This document shows, in pieces, positions 24,074 through 32,656 of a stretch of 64,000 nucleotides of DNA (the first letter of the stretch is position 1; every line of letters starts with the position of its first letter). The stretch comes from Cryobacterium soli (GTDB taxonomy: Bacteria; Actinomycetota; Actinomycetes; Actinomycetales; Microbacteriaceae). The DNA lies in assembly GCF_003611035.1 (NCBI RefSeq), contig NZ_CP030033.1:1488001-1552000 (forward strand), in the 5' to 3' direction. Position numbers and translations under genes: made by a program. The notes under the pieces were generated by a model. It saw only the letters and a list, made by a program, of their open reading frames with translations. It was not told where the DNA came from and searched no databases.

Positions 24074-24819
24074 ATGAGACAACCCGTATCGAACGGCTCT
24101 TTGACGCGTTTGCCACGCTGGCGGATACCCTCGTGGCCGGCTACGACGTGATCGATCTGCTGCAAACCCTGGTGGAGACCTGCCACCACCTCCTCGATGT
24201 CGATTCCGCCGGCATTCTCCTGGCCAACGCCAGCGACGATCTGGAGGTCGTGGCCTCCACGAGCGAGGCCAACGCTCTCGTGGAGATGATGCAGTTGGAC
24301 GCTGACGCGGGCCCGTGCCTGAAGTGCTTCCGCACCCGTTCGGTCGTTTCGGTACCGGACATCGACGTCGATTCGGGCCGGTGGCCGGATTTCTGCACCA
24401 CCGCCCTCGCCCAGGGCATCCACTCGGTGTACGCCATCCCGCTACGCCTCAGGGAGACCACGATCGGCACCCTGAACCTCATGCGAAACGAACGTGGGGA
24501 ACTCGGCGAGCGCGACATACGGGCCGCCCAAGCCCTGGCGGATGTCGCGACCATCGGCATCCTGCAGGAACGCACGATCCGGGATGCCTCGAAGCTGCGC
24601 GACCAGCTGCAGGAGGCCCTGTCCAGCCGGATCATCATAGAACAGGCCAAGGGCGTGGTCGCCGAAACCGCCGATGTGTCGATCGAGGCAGCGTTCGCCC
24701 TCATCCGGCACCACGCCCGCTCCCACCAATTGCCCCTGAGTCAGGTGGCCCGACAACTCGTCGGCCGCGACCTCCGCTTCGGACCCGGCGACACAGCCCA
24801 GGAGAAGACCCCAGCATGA
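24070..24819 (+). CDS. GAF and ANTAR domain protein 2
   Basis: A 249-residue GAF-ANTAR protein. GAF domain at about residues 10-165 (DADAGPCLKCFRTRSVVSVPDIDVDSGRWPDF, with two Cys near the ligand pocket), a helical linker and ANTAR at about 175-235 (LQEALSSRIIIEQAKGVVAETADVSIEAAFALIRHHARSHQLPLSQVARQLV). Start ATG 24070 overlaps the previous stop. Two such proteins in tandem could hetero-dimerise, since ANTAR domains work as dimers; this is inference. Its stop overlaps the RibD_C-like gene. Confidence 0.92.
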   Translation: MNETTRIERLFDAFATLADTLVAGYDVIDLLQTLVETCHHLLDVDSAGILLANASDDLEVVASTSEANALVEMMQLDADAGPCLKCFRTRSVVSVPDIDVDSGRWPDFCTTALAQGIHSVYAIPLRLRETTIGTLNLMRNERGELGERDIRAAQALADVATIGILQERTIRDASKLRDQLQEALSSRIIIEQAKGVVAETADVSIEAAFALIRHHARSHQLPLSQVARQLVGRDLRFGPGDTAQEKTPA

Positions 24820-25439
24820 CCGGCCGTATCCACATCGACCACTTCACCACCCTCGACGGCGTCGCCCAGGCCCCCGGCGGGCCCGACGAAGACACCGACA
24901 GCGGCTTCAGGTTCGGCGGCTGGCAGGCGCCCCTGATCGGCGAAACCGACGGCGCCCAGATCTCCGCGGGTATCGAGGCCATGGACGCCCTGCTCCTGGG
25001 TCGCCGCACCTACGACATCTTCGCCGGCTACTGGCCCCACCAGCTGGAGGGCGCCGACTCCAGCATCGCGCGCAAGTTCGACGCGATACCCAAGTACGTC
25101 GCCTCGAGAGGCCGACCTCAGCTGGACTGGCGCGACTCGCACCTGCTCGGCCGCGATCTCGCCGCGGAAATGACCGCCCTGCGCGACCGGCACGAGGAGA
25201 TCCACGTGATCGGCAGCATCGACCTGTCCCGCACCCTGGTGGCCCAAGGCCTGTTCGACCAGCTGAATCTCTGGGTGTACCCGATCGTGGTCGGCCCCGG
25301 TAAGAGACTCTTTCCCGATGACGGGCCGCCCGCGTCCCTGACGCTGCTCGCCGCCGATGCAGCGAGCGAGAAGGGCGCCGTTCTGCTGCGCTACGGCTGG
25401 ACGGGATCGGTGCCCCAGGTAGGAGACATGAGTCGGTGA
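24816..25439 (+). CDS. Dihydrofolate-reductase-like / RibD C-terminal domain protein
   Basis: A 207-residue NADPH-dependent reductase-like protein of the DHFR/RibD_C fold: RIHIDHFTTLDGVAQAPGG, ALLLGRRTYDIFAGYWP, KYVASRGRPQLDW, EEIHVIGSIDLSRTLVAQGLFDQLNLWVYPIVVGPGKRLF. These stand-alone proteins (YyaP/YwjB-like) are common in actinobacteria; the substrate is unknown. It overlaps the GAF-ANTAR gene by ATGA, so the three genes form one tight operon. Confidence 0.9.
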   Translation: MTGRIHIDHFTTLDGVAQAPGGPDEDTDSGFRFGGWQAPLIGETDGAQISAGIEAMDALLLGRRTYDIFAGYWPHQLEGADSSIARKFDAIPKYVASRGRPQLDWRDSHLLGRDLAAEMTALRDRHEEIHVIGSIDLSRTLVAQGLFDQLNLWVYPIVVGPGKRLFPDDGPPASLTLLAADAASEKGAVLLRYGWTGSVPQVGDMSR

Positions 25440-25548
25440 GCGTGCGCCCGCCGGGGGTGCGCAACTTGCCCTCGCCGCACCCCGCGCACCAGACTGGAGA
25501 TACCGGATCGCTATTGAGTCTTCCGCCTGCGGCCAAGAGGAGCTCACC

Positions 25549-26568
25549 ATGACCGAACCGACCGATGCCCGTGTTGGCCTGTACATCGACTTCGACAACA
25601 TCGTCATCTCGCGCTACCAGCAGCTGCACGGCCGCAACGCGTTCCAGCGCGACGGCATCCGCGACTTCGACCGCACCAGCCGGGACGCCGACCCGGAGGT
25701 CGCCGCACGCCTGGCCGCCGCCACCGTTGACTTCAACGCCATCATCGACTTCGCCGCCTCGTTCGGCACCCTCGTGGTCAACCGCGCCTACGCGGACTGG
25801 TCGGTGCCGGTCAACGCCAGCTACCAGCGTCAGCTGATGAGCCGCGCGGTGGACCTCACCCAGCTGTTCACCACCACCACCCGCGGCACCAAGAACGGCG
25901 CCGACATCCGCCTGGCCGTCGACGTGGTCGAAGATCTCTTCCGGCTGCCCGACCTCACCCACGTGATCATCGTCGCGGGCGATTCGGACTACATCGCCCT
26001 CGCCCAGAAGTCGAAGCGCCTCGGCCGCTTCGTCGTGGGCATCGGCGTCGCCGGCTCCACGAGCACCTCGCTCGCGGCCGCGTGCGACGAGTTCGAGGAT
26101 TACGACTCGCTCCCCGGCATCGACAAGGCCACCGCAGCAGCGGCCGCCGCGACCTCCACCGAGCGCCCGAAGTCCGGCCGTCGCTCGTCGGAGCGCGCGG
26201 AGACGCAGCCCGACACTCCCCCCAGCACCGCCCGCAAGCTCACGACCATCCCGATGTTCTCGCACACGGAGGACTCGCAGTTCGATGACCTGGAACCGGC
26301 CGATGACATCGACCCGCAGTCACTCGCCACCGAACTCCTCGTGCGCGCCCTGCAGATCGGTCACGCCAAGGGTGACGCCGACGAGTGGCTCAACACCGGC
26401 ACCGTGAAGAACCAGATGCGCCGCATGGACCCGTCCTTCAACGAGAAGCCGCTCGGCTTCCGGTCGTTCACCGATTTCCTCTCGTCCCGCAGCGACGTGG
26501 CCGAGCTGCAGGAGGACGGCCCGCAGCGGCTGATCCGGCTGCGCCCTGAGGCCGACTCCCGCCGCTGA
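25549..26568 (+). CDS. NYN-domain (PIN-like) protein with LOTUS/OST-HTH C-terminus
   Basis: A 339-residue protein. N-terminal NYN nuclease-like domain (about 8-190) with the acidic residues in GLYIDFDNIV, NGADIRLAVDVVEDLF and VIIVAGDSDYIALAQKSKRLGRFVVGIG. A Ser/Thr/Ala-rich linker (about 200-245) leads to a C-terminal domain (ALQIGHAKGDADEWLNTGTVKNQMRRMDPSFNEKPLGFRSFTDFLSSRSDVAEL) typical of OST-HTH/LOTUS RNA-binding modules. AGGAG precedes the ATG by 6 bases. NYN-LOTUS proteins are predicted RNases or RNA binders; targets unknown. Confidence 0.9.
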   Translation: MTEPTDARVGLYIDFDNIVISRYQQLHGRNAFQRDGIRDFDRTSRDADPEVAARLAAATVDFNAIIDFAASFGTLVVNRAYADWSVPVNASYQRQLMSRAVDLTQLFTTTTRGTKNGADIRLAVDVVEDLFRLPDLTHVIIVAGDSDYIALAQKSKRLGRFVVGIGVAGSTSTSLAAACDEFEDYDSLPGIDKATAAAAAATSTERPKSGRRSSERAETQPDTPPSTARKLTTIPMFSHTEDSQFDDLEPADDIDPQSLATELLVRALQIGHAKGDADEWLNTGTVKNQMRRMDPSFNEKPLGFRSFTDFLSSRSDVAELQEDGPQRLIRLRPEADSRR

Positions 26569-26596
26569 GGCGGTAACCTTCCCCGCGGCGAGGGGC

Positions 26597-27547
26597 CTAC
26601 CCGGCTGCCTGGCCGACCAGGCCGGGGATACTGATTCCGGCCAGCGCCTCGACCTGGTGCCACACCTGGTCGGCGATCCCGGCGGGCGGTGTGGCCGTGC
26701 GCACCAGGGGCGGCACCGACACCGGTCGACCACGCAGGCTTCCGGCCGGCGCGTAATACTCGCCGCCCCGCACGGACGGATCGGTGACCGCCCGCACTGC
26801 CGACCACGCCGCCGTGTCCTTGCCCTGGGCCCACGGTGTGTACGGGTTGCGCTGGTACGGCGTCGTCGCATCCCGGATCCCGGGTCGCTCCGGGGTCTTC
26901 GCGTCGACTCCGACGCCGGGCCTGGTCACGACCGACAGCACCGGCAGGCCGGTCGCTTGCAACCGCCGGTCGAGCTCGAAGGCGACAACCTCGGTGACGG
27001 TCTTCGCCTTCGTGTAGGCGCCGACGCCGACCACCGGAACACGCGCGAGATCGTCGAGGTCATAGCGGAATCGACTGACAAACCCGGTGGAGGTGTGCAC
27101 CACCCGGCCGACCGTCTCGTGGGCCGTCGCCGTCGCCGCCAGCGCCGGAAGCACCCCGGCGAGCAGGCGAAAGTTGGCGACGACGTGGGTGCCCAGAAGG
27201 ATCGGAAGTCCGTCGGTGGTCCTGGCTCCCCGACCGAAATTCATCACGCCGCCGTTGAGCACGATGCTGTCGAGCCGGGGCAATGCCGCCAGCTCCGCCG
27301 CGGCGGCGTCGACGGAGGCGAGCAACCCCAGCTCGACCACGACGGATCGTACCGAGGCTCCCGGGACACGACCCAGTATCGCCTCCCGCGCCACGCGAAG
27401 CTTGACTGCGGAGCGTGAGGCGAGAACAACATCCGCGCCGGCCGCGGCGAGCTGCTCCGCGGCGAAGTAGCCGATCCCCGCCGTCGCGCCGGTGACCACG
27501 ATGGTGCGTCCGGATTGGCTGGGCAGGTGTTCTGGGTTCCAGGTCAT
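26597..27547 (-). CDS. SDR-family dehydrogenase with altered NAG motif
   Basis: A 316-residue short-chain dehydrogenase. Nucleotide-binding TGATAGIG at residues 19-26, a substituted NNAG (LNGGV), catalytic Ser in VVHTST and YxxxK in GAYTKAKT. The long size and C-terminal extension resemble the retinol/WW-oxidoreductase-like group of bacterial SDRs. GAGGA precedes ATG 27547. It is divergent from a TetR gene, with two operator-like palindromes between them. Likely induced when the TetR ligand is present. Confidence 0.88.
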   Translation of the reverse strand: MTWNPEHLPSQSGRTIVVTGATAGIGYFAAEQLAAAGADVVLASRSAVKLRVAREAILGRVPGASVRSVVVELGLLASVDAAAAELAALPRLDSIVLNGGVMNFGRGARTTDGLPILLGTHVVANFRLLAGVLPALAATATAHETVGRVVHTSTGFVSRFRYDLDDLARVPVVGVGAYTKAKTVTEVVAFELDRRLQATGLPVLSVVTRPGVGVDAKTPERPGIRDATTPYQRNPYTPWAQGKDTAAWSAVRAVTDPSVRGGEYYAPAGSLRGRPVSVPPLVRTATPPAGIADQVWHQVEALAGISIPGLVGQAAG

Positions 27548-27563
27548 TGCTGTCCTCATCTCT

Positions 27564-27618
27564 AAGTGGATTGATTATCCGATTGGACGCTAGCACAATA
27601 CGGATGAGTCATCCACTT
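27564..27618. promoter_or_regulatory. Twin TetR operators between SDR and TetR genes
   Basis: Two GGAT-N5-ATCC palindromes at 27568-27580 and 27603-27615, embedded in outer arms AAGTGGAT (27564-27571) and ATCCACTT (27611-27618). They lie over the start regions of both divergent genes. Confidence 0.65.
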
Positions 27619-27622
27619 CGGC

Positions 27623-27634
27623 TAGACTGGCGGC
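27623..27634 (+). promoter_or_regulatory. -10 box of a leaderless promoter (TetR)
   Basis: TAGACT (27623-27628), 6 bases, then ATG 27635. Confidence 0.55.
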
Positions 27635-28177
27635 ATGACCGTGCTCCGTTCCGATGCCGCCCGCAGTCGCGCCCGGATCCTCGAGGTCGCCAGAACCCAC
27701 GATGCCCACGACCTCCGACTCAACGACATCGCCCGGGAGGCTGGCGTCGGCGTCGGCACGGTCTACCGGCACTTCCGCAGCGTGGGTGCTCTCGTCGAGG
27801 CCCTCACCGCCGACACGATCGAGCGGATGCTGCAGATCTCCCGCCGCGCCGCAGCCGAACCCGAGCCCGGCGCCGCGTTCTCGCTCTACCTACGCTCCGC
27901 CCTCACCCTGCAACTCGAGGACGACGGCCTCCAAACCGTCCTCCTCTCACGCGACGACGAGTCAGACGTGGTGCATGCAGCCAAGCGAGAGATTTTCGAC
28001 ACCTTTTCCAGCCTCCTGGACGGCGCAAAGAACGCCGGTGCTGTTCGCGCGGATCTCACCGTGGACCAGGTCTCGCACCTTGTCTGCGGCATCGAACACG
28101 CGGTGCGACTCGGCACCCCCGCCGACAGGGCCCCGCTCCTGGAGATTCTGTTCACCGGGCTCCGCCCCACGGTCTGA
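27635..28177 (+). CDS. TetR-family regulator
   Basis: A 180-residue TetR protein. Helix-turn-helix at about residues 27-50 (LRLNDIAREAGVGVGTVYRHFRSVGALVEAL); the C-terminal domain resembles the SbtR-like type. It is divergent from the SDR gene at 26597-27547, and two palindromes lie between them. Translation probably starts on a leaderless mRNA (TAGACT 6 bases upstream). Confidence 0.92.
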   Translation: MTVLRSDAARSRARILEVARTHDAHDLRLNDIAREAGVGVGTVYRHFRSVGALVEALTADTIERMLQISRRAAAEPEPGAAFSLYLRSALTLQLEDDGLQTVLLSRDDESDVVHAAKREIFDTFSSLLDGAKNAGAVRADLTVDQVSHLVCGIEHAVRLGTPADRAPLLEILFTGLRPTV

Positions 28178-28243
28178 CAGCACCGGGTTGCCGGATCGGC
28201 AAGCCGATTTCGCCACCAGCCGCCCAGCCTGCATGCTGCTGTG

Positions 28244-28899
28244 ATGGACCAGACCAGCGACCACACCCCCGCCGTTCACACGCCGCAGGACCCCCACGAC
28301 ATCCAGGACGTCTGGGACCAGCGGTACGCCGGTGCTGAGAACCTGTGGAGCGGCAGCCGAACGCGACCCTGGTGGCCGAACTGGAGGGGATGCGGCCCGG
28401 CCGCATCCTGGACGTCGGCTGCGGTGAGGGTGCCGATGCGCTCTGGCTTGCCGCACACGGCTGGGACGTGACGGCGTTGGACGTCTCCCAGGTGGCACTG
28501 ACCCGGGCGTCAGAGCGCGCCGACGACCTCGGCCTTCAGGTGCACTGGCTGCACGCCGGCCTGGTCGAAGCCGAACTCGCTCCGGGGTCCTTCGACGTGG
28601 TCTCGGCGCAGTACCCCGCGCTGCTTCGCACCGACGACGCCGCGGCCGAACGCGCCCTGCTTGATGCGGTGGCGCCGAATGGTGTGCTGCTCGTCGTGCA
28701 CCACTCCCTGCCTAGCGTGGAGCAGGCCGCCGCGCACGGGTTCCACCCCCAGGACTACGTAAGTCCGGCGGATGTTGCCGCGCGGCTGGATGGCAGCTGG
28801 ATCGTCGAGGTCGACGAGATTCGGCCCCGCCATGTGAGCAGCGGCGCCGGGGCGCACCACACCGAAGATGTGGTGCTACGCGCCCGCCGGCTACCCTGA
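28244..28899 (+). pseudogene. Class I SAM methyltransferase, frameshifted
   Basis: The N-terminal part from ATG 28244 reads DIQDVWDQRYAGAENLWSG, the standard start of a group of small SAM methyltransferases. The continuation expected after WSG (xPNxxLVxE) is present but in another frame: QPNATLVAELEGMRPGRILDVGCGEGADALWLAAHGWDVTALDVSQVAL, running to 28899. One base is missing at about 28354-28357. Restored, the protein would be about 219 residues with an intact DVGCGEG SAM site. Either a real inactivating frameshift or a base-calling error is possible; everything else is intact. Confidence 0.75.
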
Positions 28900-28948
28900 G
28901 CACACTTTCCCGGGACCTTCGACCCAAATTTCGATGCCCAAACAGTGT

Positions 28949-28973
28949 AAATTTCAAGTGGTGTGTGAAATTT
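28949..28973. promoter_or_regulatory. Operator-like inverted repeat upstream of the PTS gene
   Basis: AAATTTCA (28949-28956) and TGAAATTT (28966-28973) are exact inverted arms spaced by 9 bases in an AT-rich island, about 95 bp before the PTS start codon. A TTGACA overlaps the right arm (28972-28977). A likely control site for the permease; the regulator is not in the window. Confidence 0.55.
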
Positions 28974-29065
28974 GACAGGATATTCTCAGTCGGCCAACCC
29001 GGTTTGTACTGAGCTGTGCCAGGCGGGAACCACGCGTTTGGCATCCACATCATAAGGAGATCCAG

Positions 29066-31108
29066 GTGGCGACCTCGCCCGCTAAAGACATTATTCAAAG
29101 CATCGGAGGGGCGTCGAACGTCGTCGCCCTCACCCACTGTGCGACTCGTTTGCGCTTCACGCTCAAGGACGCATCCGGAATCGATCAGGCTCAGGTAGAA
29201 GCCATCCCAGCCGTTCTGGGTGCCGTTCCCCAGTCAGGGGACCGCTTCCAGGTCGTCATCGGTGGCGCCGTCGAGACCGTGTACAACGAGATCCTCGCGC
29301 TGCCCGAGATGAAGAAGGTCGGCACCGGCGAAAGCGCCGACGACATCAAGGCCGCCGAGCGCGCCAAGGGCCCCCGCGGCAAGTTCGCCGGGCTCGACAC
29401 CTTCTTCGAGGTCCTCTCCGACTCCTTCCGACCGATCCTGGGCGCGCTGCTGGGCGCCTCGCTCTTCATCACCTTCATGGCGCTGATGGCCACCCTCGGT
29501 GTCATCCCCGCGTGGAACGCCCCGGGCGTCACGCTCGAACCCGGCTGGGCCTTCATCAACCTGATGTGGCAGGGCGTGTTCGTCTTCCTGCCGCTCATGG
29601 TCGCCTACAACGCCTCCAAGCGCCTCGGCGCCGACCCGTGGGTCGGCTTCGGCATCATGGCCGTCGTCATGCTGCCGGGCTTCTCGGCCCTGGCCGCCTC
29701 CGACGGCGCCCAGACCGTGTTCGACGGCAAGGCTGCCATCGTGTCGATCTTCGGCCTGCCGTTGACCGTCACCGACTACAGCTCGCAGGTCTTCCCGCCG
29801 CTGCTGATGGCGGCCGTTCTCGCCCTCCTCACCAAGGGCCTGAAGAAGATCATTCCCTCCAGCGTCCAGCTGATCTTCGTACCGTTCCTGAGCATGCTCG
29901 TGATGATCCCCGTCACGGCCTTCCTCATCGGCCCGATCGGCGTCTTCGGCGGTGCGGCCATCGGCGAGTTCCTCAAGTCCATCAACGACTTCTCACCGCT
30001 CATCTTCGCGATCGTCATCCCGCTGGCCTACCCGTTCATGGTTCCGCTGGGCCTGCACTGGCCGCTGAACGCCGTCATGCTGCTGAACATCCAGTCCCTC
30101 GGCTATGACTTCATCCAGGGCCCGATGGGTGCCTGGAACTTCGCCTGCTTCGGTGCCACCGCCGGTGTGCTCGTCCTCGCTATCCGCGCCAAGAACAGCC
30201 AGATGAAGCAGACCGCGACGGGTGCTCTCGCCGCCGGCCTGCTCGGCGGTATCTCCGAACCGTCGCTGTACGGCATCCACCTGCGGTTCAAGCGCATCTA
30301 CCCGCGCATGCTCGTCGGTTGCCTCGTCGGTGGTGTCATCATCGGCCTCGGCGGTGGCGTCACGACCAACGCGTTCGTGTTCACGTCGCTGCTGACCATC
30401 CCGGCCTTCAACAACATCCCGCTGTACGCGATCGCCGTTGCCGCGTCGTTCTTCACCGCGATGATCCTCGTGATCCTCTCCGGCTACCTCTCGCCCGAGC
30501 AGAAGGCCGAAGCGGCCGCTCAGCTCGCCGCCGACACCGCGATGGAAGAGGCCAAGCACGCTCCCGTCGCGACTCCGGTTGCCGTCGCATCCAGCACGGC
30601 TACCGCCACGGCACCCGCCGCCGCCGGCACGGCCACCCTGGTCGCCACAGTCCTCGCCACGATCGGTTCGCCGGTCGAGGGCATCGTCGTACCGCTCGAC
30701 GAGGTACCCGACCCCGTGTTCAGCAAGGGCATCGTGGGCCTCGGCGTTGGCGTCGACCCGACCGGGGACACCGTCTTCGCGCCGGCCGCCGGCAAGGTCC
30801 TGGTCGCTCAGCCGACCGGCCACGCCTTCGGCCTGATGCTCGACGGCGGCATCGAAATGCTCATCCACGTGGGCATCGACACCGTCAACCTGGCCGGCAA
30901 GGGCTTCGACGTCAAGGTCAAGGCCGGCGACCGGGTCGAAGCCGGCACCCCGCTGGTGACCTTCGACCGCGCGATCATCGAGGAGGCCGGCTACTCGCTG
31001 GTCACCCCGGTGCTCGTGACCAACCCGAAGAAGTTCGGCTCCATCGACCAGGCCGCCACCGGCCACGTCGCCGTCGGAGACGCGCTGATCACGGTGACCG
31101 CCAAGTAA
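29066..31108 (+). CDS. PTS permease, fused EIIB-EIIC-EIIA, beta-glucoside/glucose-type
   Basis: A 680-residue sugar phosphotransferase permease that transports and phosphorylates a sugar at the membrane. Domains in order: EIIB (about 1-90, phosphocysteine Cys25 in LTHCATRLRF), EIIC (about 105-475, about ten membrane segments, with the conserved GISEPSLYGIHLRFKR), an Ala/Thr/Pro linker, and EIIA of the glucose type (about 530-680, active His601 in MLIHVGIDTVNL). The order B-C-A and the GISEP..YG motif fit the beta-glucoside/sucrose/trehalose branch. GTG 29066 has AAGGAG at good spacing. No antiterminator or glycosidase gene adjoins it, so the sugar is unknown. A strong terminator follows. Confidence 0.93.
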   Translation: MATSPAKDIIQSIGGASNVVALTHCATRLRFTLKDASGIDQAQVEAIPAVLGAVPQSGDRFQVVIGGAVETVYNEILALPEMKKVGTGESADDIKAAERAKGPRGKFAGLDTFFEVLSDSFRPILGALLGASLFITFMALMATLGVIPAWNAPGVTLEPGWAFINLMWQGVFVFLPLMVAYNASKRLGADPWVGFGIMAVVMLPGFSALAASDGAQTVFDGKAAIVSIFGLPLTVTDYSSQVFPPLLMAAVLALLTKGLKKIIPSSVQLIFVPFLSMLVMIPVTAFLIGPIGVFGGAAIGEFLKSINDFSPLIFAIVIPLAYPFMVPLGLHWPLNAVMLLNIQSLGYDFIQGPMGAWNFACFGATAGVLVLAIRAKNSQMKQTATGALAAGLLGGISEPSLYGIHLRFKRIYPRMLVGCLVGGVIIGLGGGVTTNAFVFTSLLTIPAFNNIPLYAIAVAASFFTAMILVILSGYLSPEQKAEAAAQLAADTAMEEAKHAPVATPVAVASSTATATAPAAAGTATLVATVLATIGSPVEGIVVPLDEVPDPVFSKGIVGLGVGVDPTGDTVFAPAAGKVLVAQPTGHAFGLMLDGGIEMLIHVGIDTVNLAGKGFDVKVKAGDRVEAGTPLVTFDRAIIEEAGYSLVTPVLVTNPKKFGSIDQAATGHVAVGDALITVTAK

Positions 31109-31125
31109 CACCTGCACCAACACAC

Positions 31126-31161
31126 AAGGTGGGCAGAGAGAAATCTCTGCCCACCTTTTTT
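31126..31161 (+). terminator. Rho-independent terminator of the PTS gene
   Basis: A perfect 14-bp stem, AAGGTGGGCAGAGA with TCTCTGCCCACCTT, a GAAA loop and a run of six T (31156-31161), starting 18 bp after the PTS stop codon. It also lies just past the end of the converging thioredoxin gene. Confidence 0.95.
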
Positions 31162-31184
31162 GTGGCGTATGGTGCGAAGTCGCC

Positions 31185-31580
31185 TTACTCGGCGCCCTGC
31201 TGAGCGGCGGCCTGCTGCTCGGCCTTCTGCGCCGCCACCTGGCGGTGCACGTCGGCCATGTCCAGGCCCTTCACGGCCGTGACCACCTGCTCGAGCGCGG
31301 CCGGCGGCAGCGCGCCGGGCTGGGAGAACACCAGCACGCCTTCACGGAAGGCCATCAGGGTGGGAATCGACTGGATGCCCGCGGCCGCGGACAGCTGCTG
31401 CTCGGCCTCGGTGTCGACCTTGGCGAACACCACGTCCTGGTGCTGCTCCGACGACGCCGCGTAGGTGGGGGCGAACTGCTTGCACGGACCGCACCAGTCG
31501 GCCCAGAAATCCACCAGCACGATCTCGTTGGCCGCCAGGGTCTCGCCGAACGTGGTCTCGGTGACGTCAATGGTGGGCAT
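31185..31580 (-). CDS. trxA: Thioredoxin
   Basis: A 131-residue thioredoxin with the active site WCGPCK (Cys30, Cys33), the cis-proline region QSIPTLMAFREG and the normal fold order. It reduces protein disulfides in the cytoplasm. The C-terminus carries an extra ~20-residue Ala/Gln-rich tail (RQVAAQKAEQQAAAQQGAE), also seen in some actinobacterial thioredoxins and of unknown use. AAGGAG lies upstream of ATG 31580. It converges on the PTS gene. Whether this is the main thioredoxin or a paralogue cannot be told from one window. Confidence 0.92.
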   Translation of the reverse strand: MPTIDVTETTFGETLAANEIVLVDFWADWCGPCKQFAPTYAASSEQHQDVVFAKVDTEAEQQLSAAAGIQSIPTLMAFREGVLVFSQPGALPPAALEQVVTAVKGLDMADVHRQVAAQKAEQQAAAQQGAE

Positions 31581-31784
31581 GGGGTCTCCTTGCGTTCTCG
31601 AAAGATGAATTGACTAGTCTCGCAGGTGCCGCTGGGCGTTTCTCGGGTCCGGCCTGGGAACCGGCCCGGCGGTGCGTCTCATCGGCACAGTGGGGTTAAC
31701 GCCGAGCGGCGCGCGCTCTATTCCTCACCGCCCGCTCTGCGCTAGTCTGGTCGGCTCGCCAACCCGGGCAGGACGAGGACCACC

Positions 31785-32618
31785 ATGCAGCATTTCCTGG
31801 ACACCAACCGCGCCAATTGGGACGATCGGGCATCCGCTCACGCAGCGCGCACCGGTCTCGGTTACCAGGTGCAGCGCTATGTGGACGACCCAGCGCGGTT
31901 ATCGGATGTGGTGCGCTTCGACCGCGACCGGTTGGGCGACGTCACGGGGCTGCGCACGGTGCACCTGCAGTGCCACATCGGAACCGACACGCTCTCCCTG
32001 GCCCGCCTCGGCGCCCACGTGACCGGCCTGGACTTCTCCCCGGTGGCCCTCGCCGAGGCTCGTACCCTCGTGCACGAGACCGGTGACAGGGTGGACTTCG
32101 TCGAGTCCGACGTGTACTCGGCACTCTCCGTACTCGAACCGGGTGGTTTCGATCTGGTCTACACGGGAATCGGGGCACTGTGCTGGTTGCCGAGTATCGA
32201 CCGCTGGGCGGCCGTCGTGGCCGGACTGTTGGCGCCGGGCGGTCGACTCTTCCTCCGGGAGGGGCATCCGATTCTGTGGGCGATGGACGAGAGGCTGGGA
32301 GACGACTTGCACCTGCGGTTCCCGTACTTCGAGCACGAGACGCCGCTGGAGTGGGACGACGATTCCACCTACGTGCAAACAGACCGACCGATGACGGCCA
32401 CGAAGACCTACGAGTGGAATCACGGCCTGGGTGAGATCGTGACCGCGCTCCTGAACGCGGGCTTGAAGCTCACGATGCTCGTGGAACACGACAGCGTGCC
32501 GTGGGAGGCGCTGCCCGGCCAGATGGTCGAGCGGCCCGGTGGGGAGTTCGCGCTGAGCACGCGGGCCGGCGTCGCGCCGCTGTCGTACACGCTCCAGGCC
32601 GTCAAGCCCCCGCGGTAA
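31785..32618 (+). CDS. Class I SAM-dependent methyltransferase
   Basis: A 277-residue methyltransferase. The SAM-binding region is VHLQCHIGTDTLSLARLGAHVTGLDFSPVALAEAR (motif I has Q-C-H-I-G-T-D, the variant seen in a common actinobacterial group of small-molecule methyltransferases), followed by FDLVYTGIGALCWLPSIDRWAAVVAGLLAPGGRLFLREGHP. The C-terminal part (TYEWNHGLGEIVTALLNAGL) is also typical of that group. GAGGA precedes ATG 31785. Substrate unknown. Confidence 0.9.
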   Translation: MQHFLDTNRANWDDRASAHAARTGLGYQVQRYVDDPARLSDVVRFDRDRLGDVTGLRTVHLQCHIGTDTLSLARLGAHVTGLDFSPVALAEARTLVHETGDRVDFVESDVYSALSVLEPGGFDLVYTGIGALCWLPSIDRWAAVVAGLLAPGGRLFLREGHPILWAMDERLGDDLHLRFPYFEHETPLEWDDDSTYVQTDRPMTATKTYEWNHGLGEIVTALLNAGLKLTMLVEHDSVPWEALPGQMVERPGGEFALSTRAGVAPLSYTLQAVKPPR

Positions 32619-32656
32619 GGGCGGCACCCGACACCCGGGAGTGGCGTCGTCGGGCG

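Noticed and set aside
29993..31123. A 376-codon open frame opposite the PTS gene
   Set aside because: Shadow; the PTS domains are unambiguous on the plus strand.
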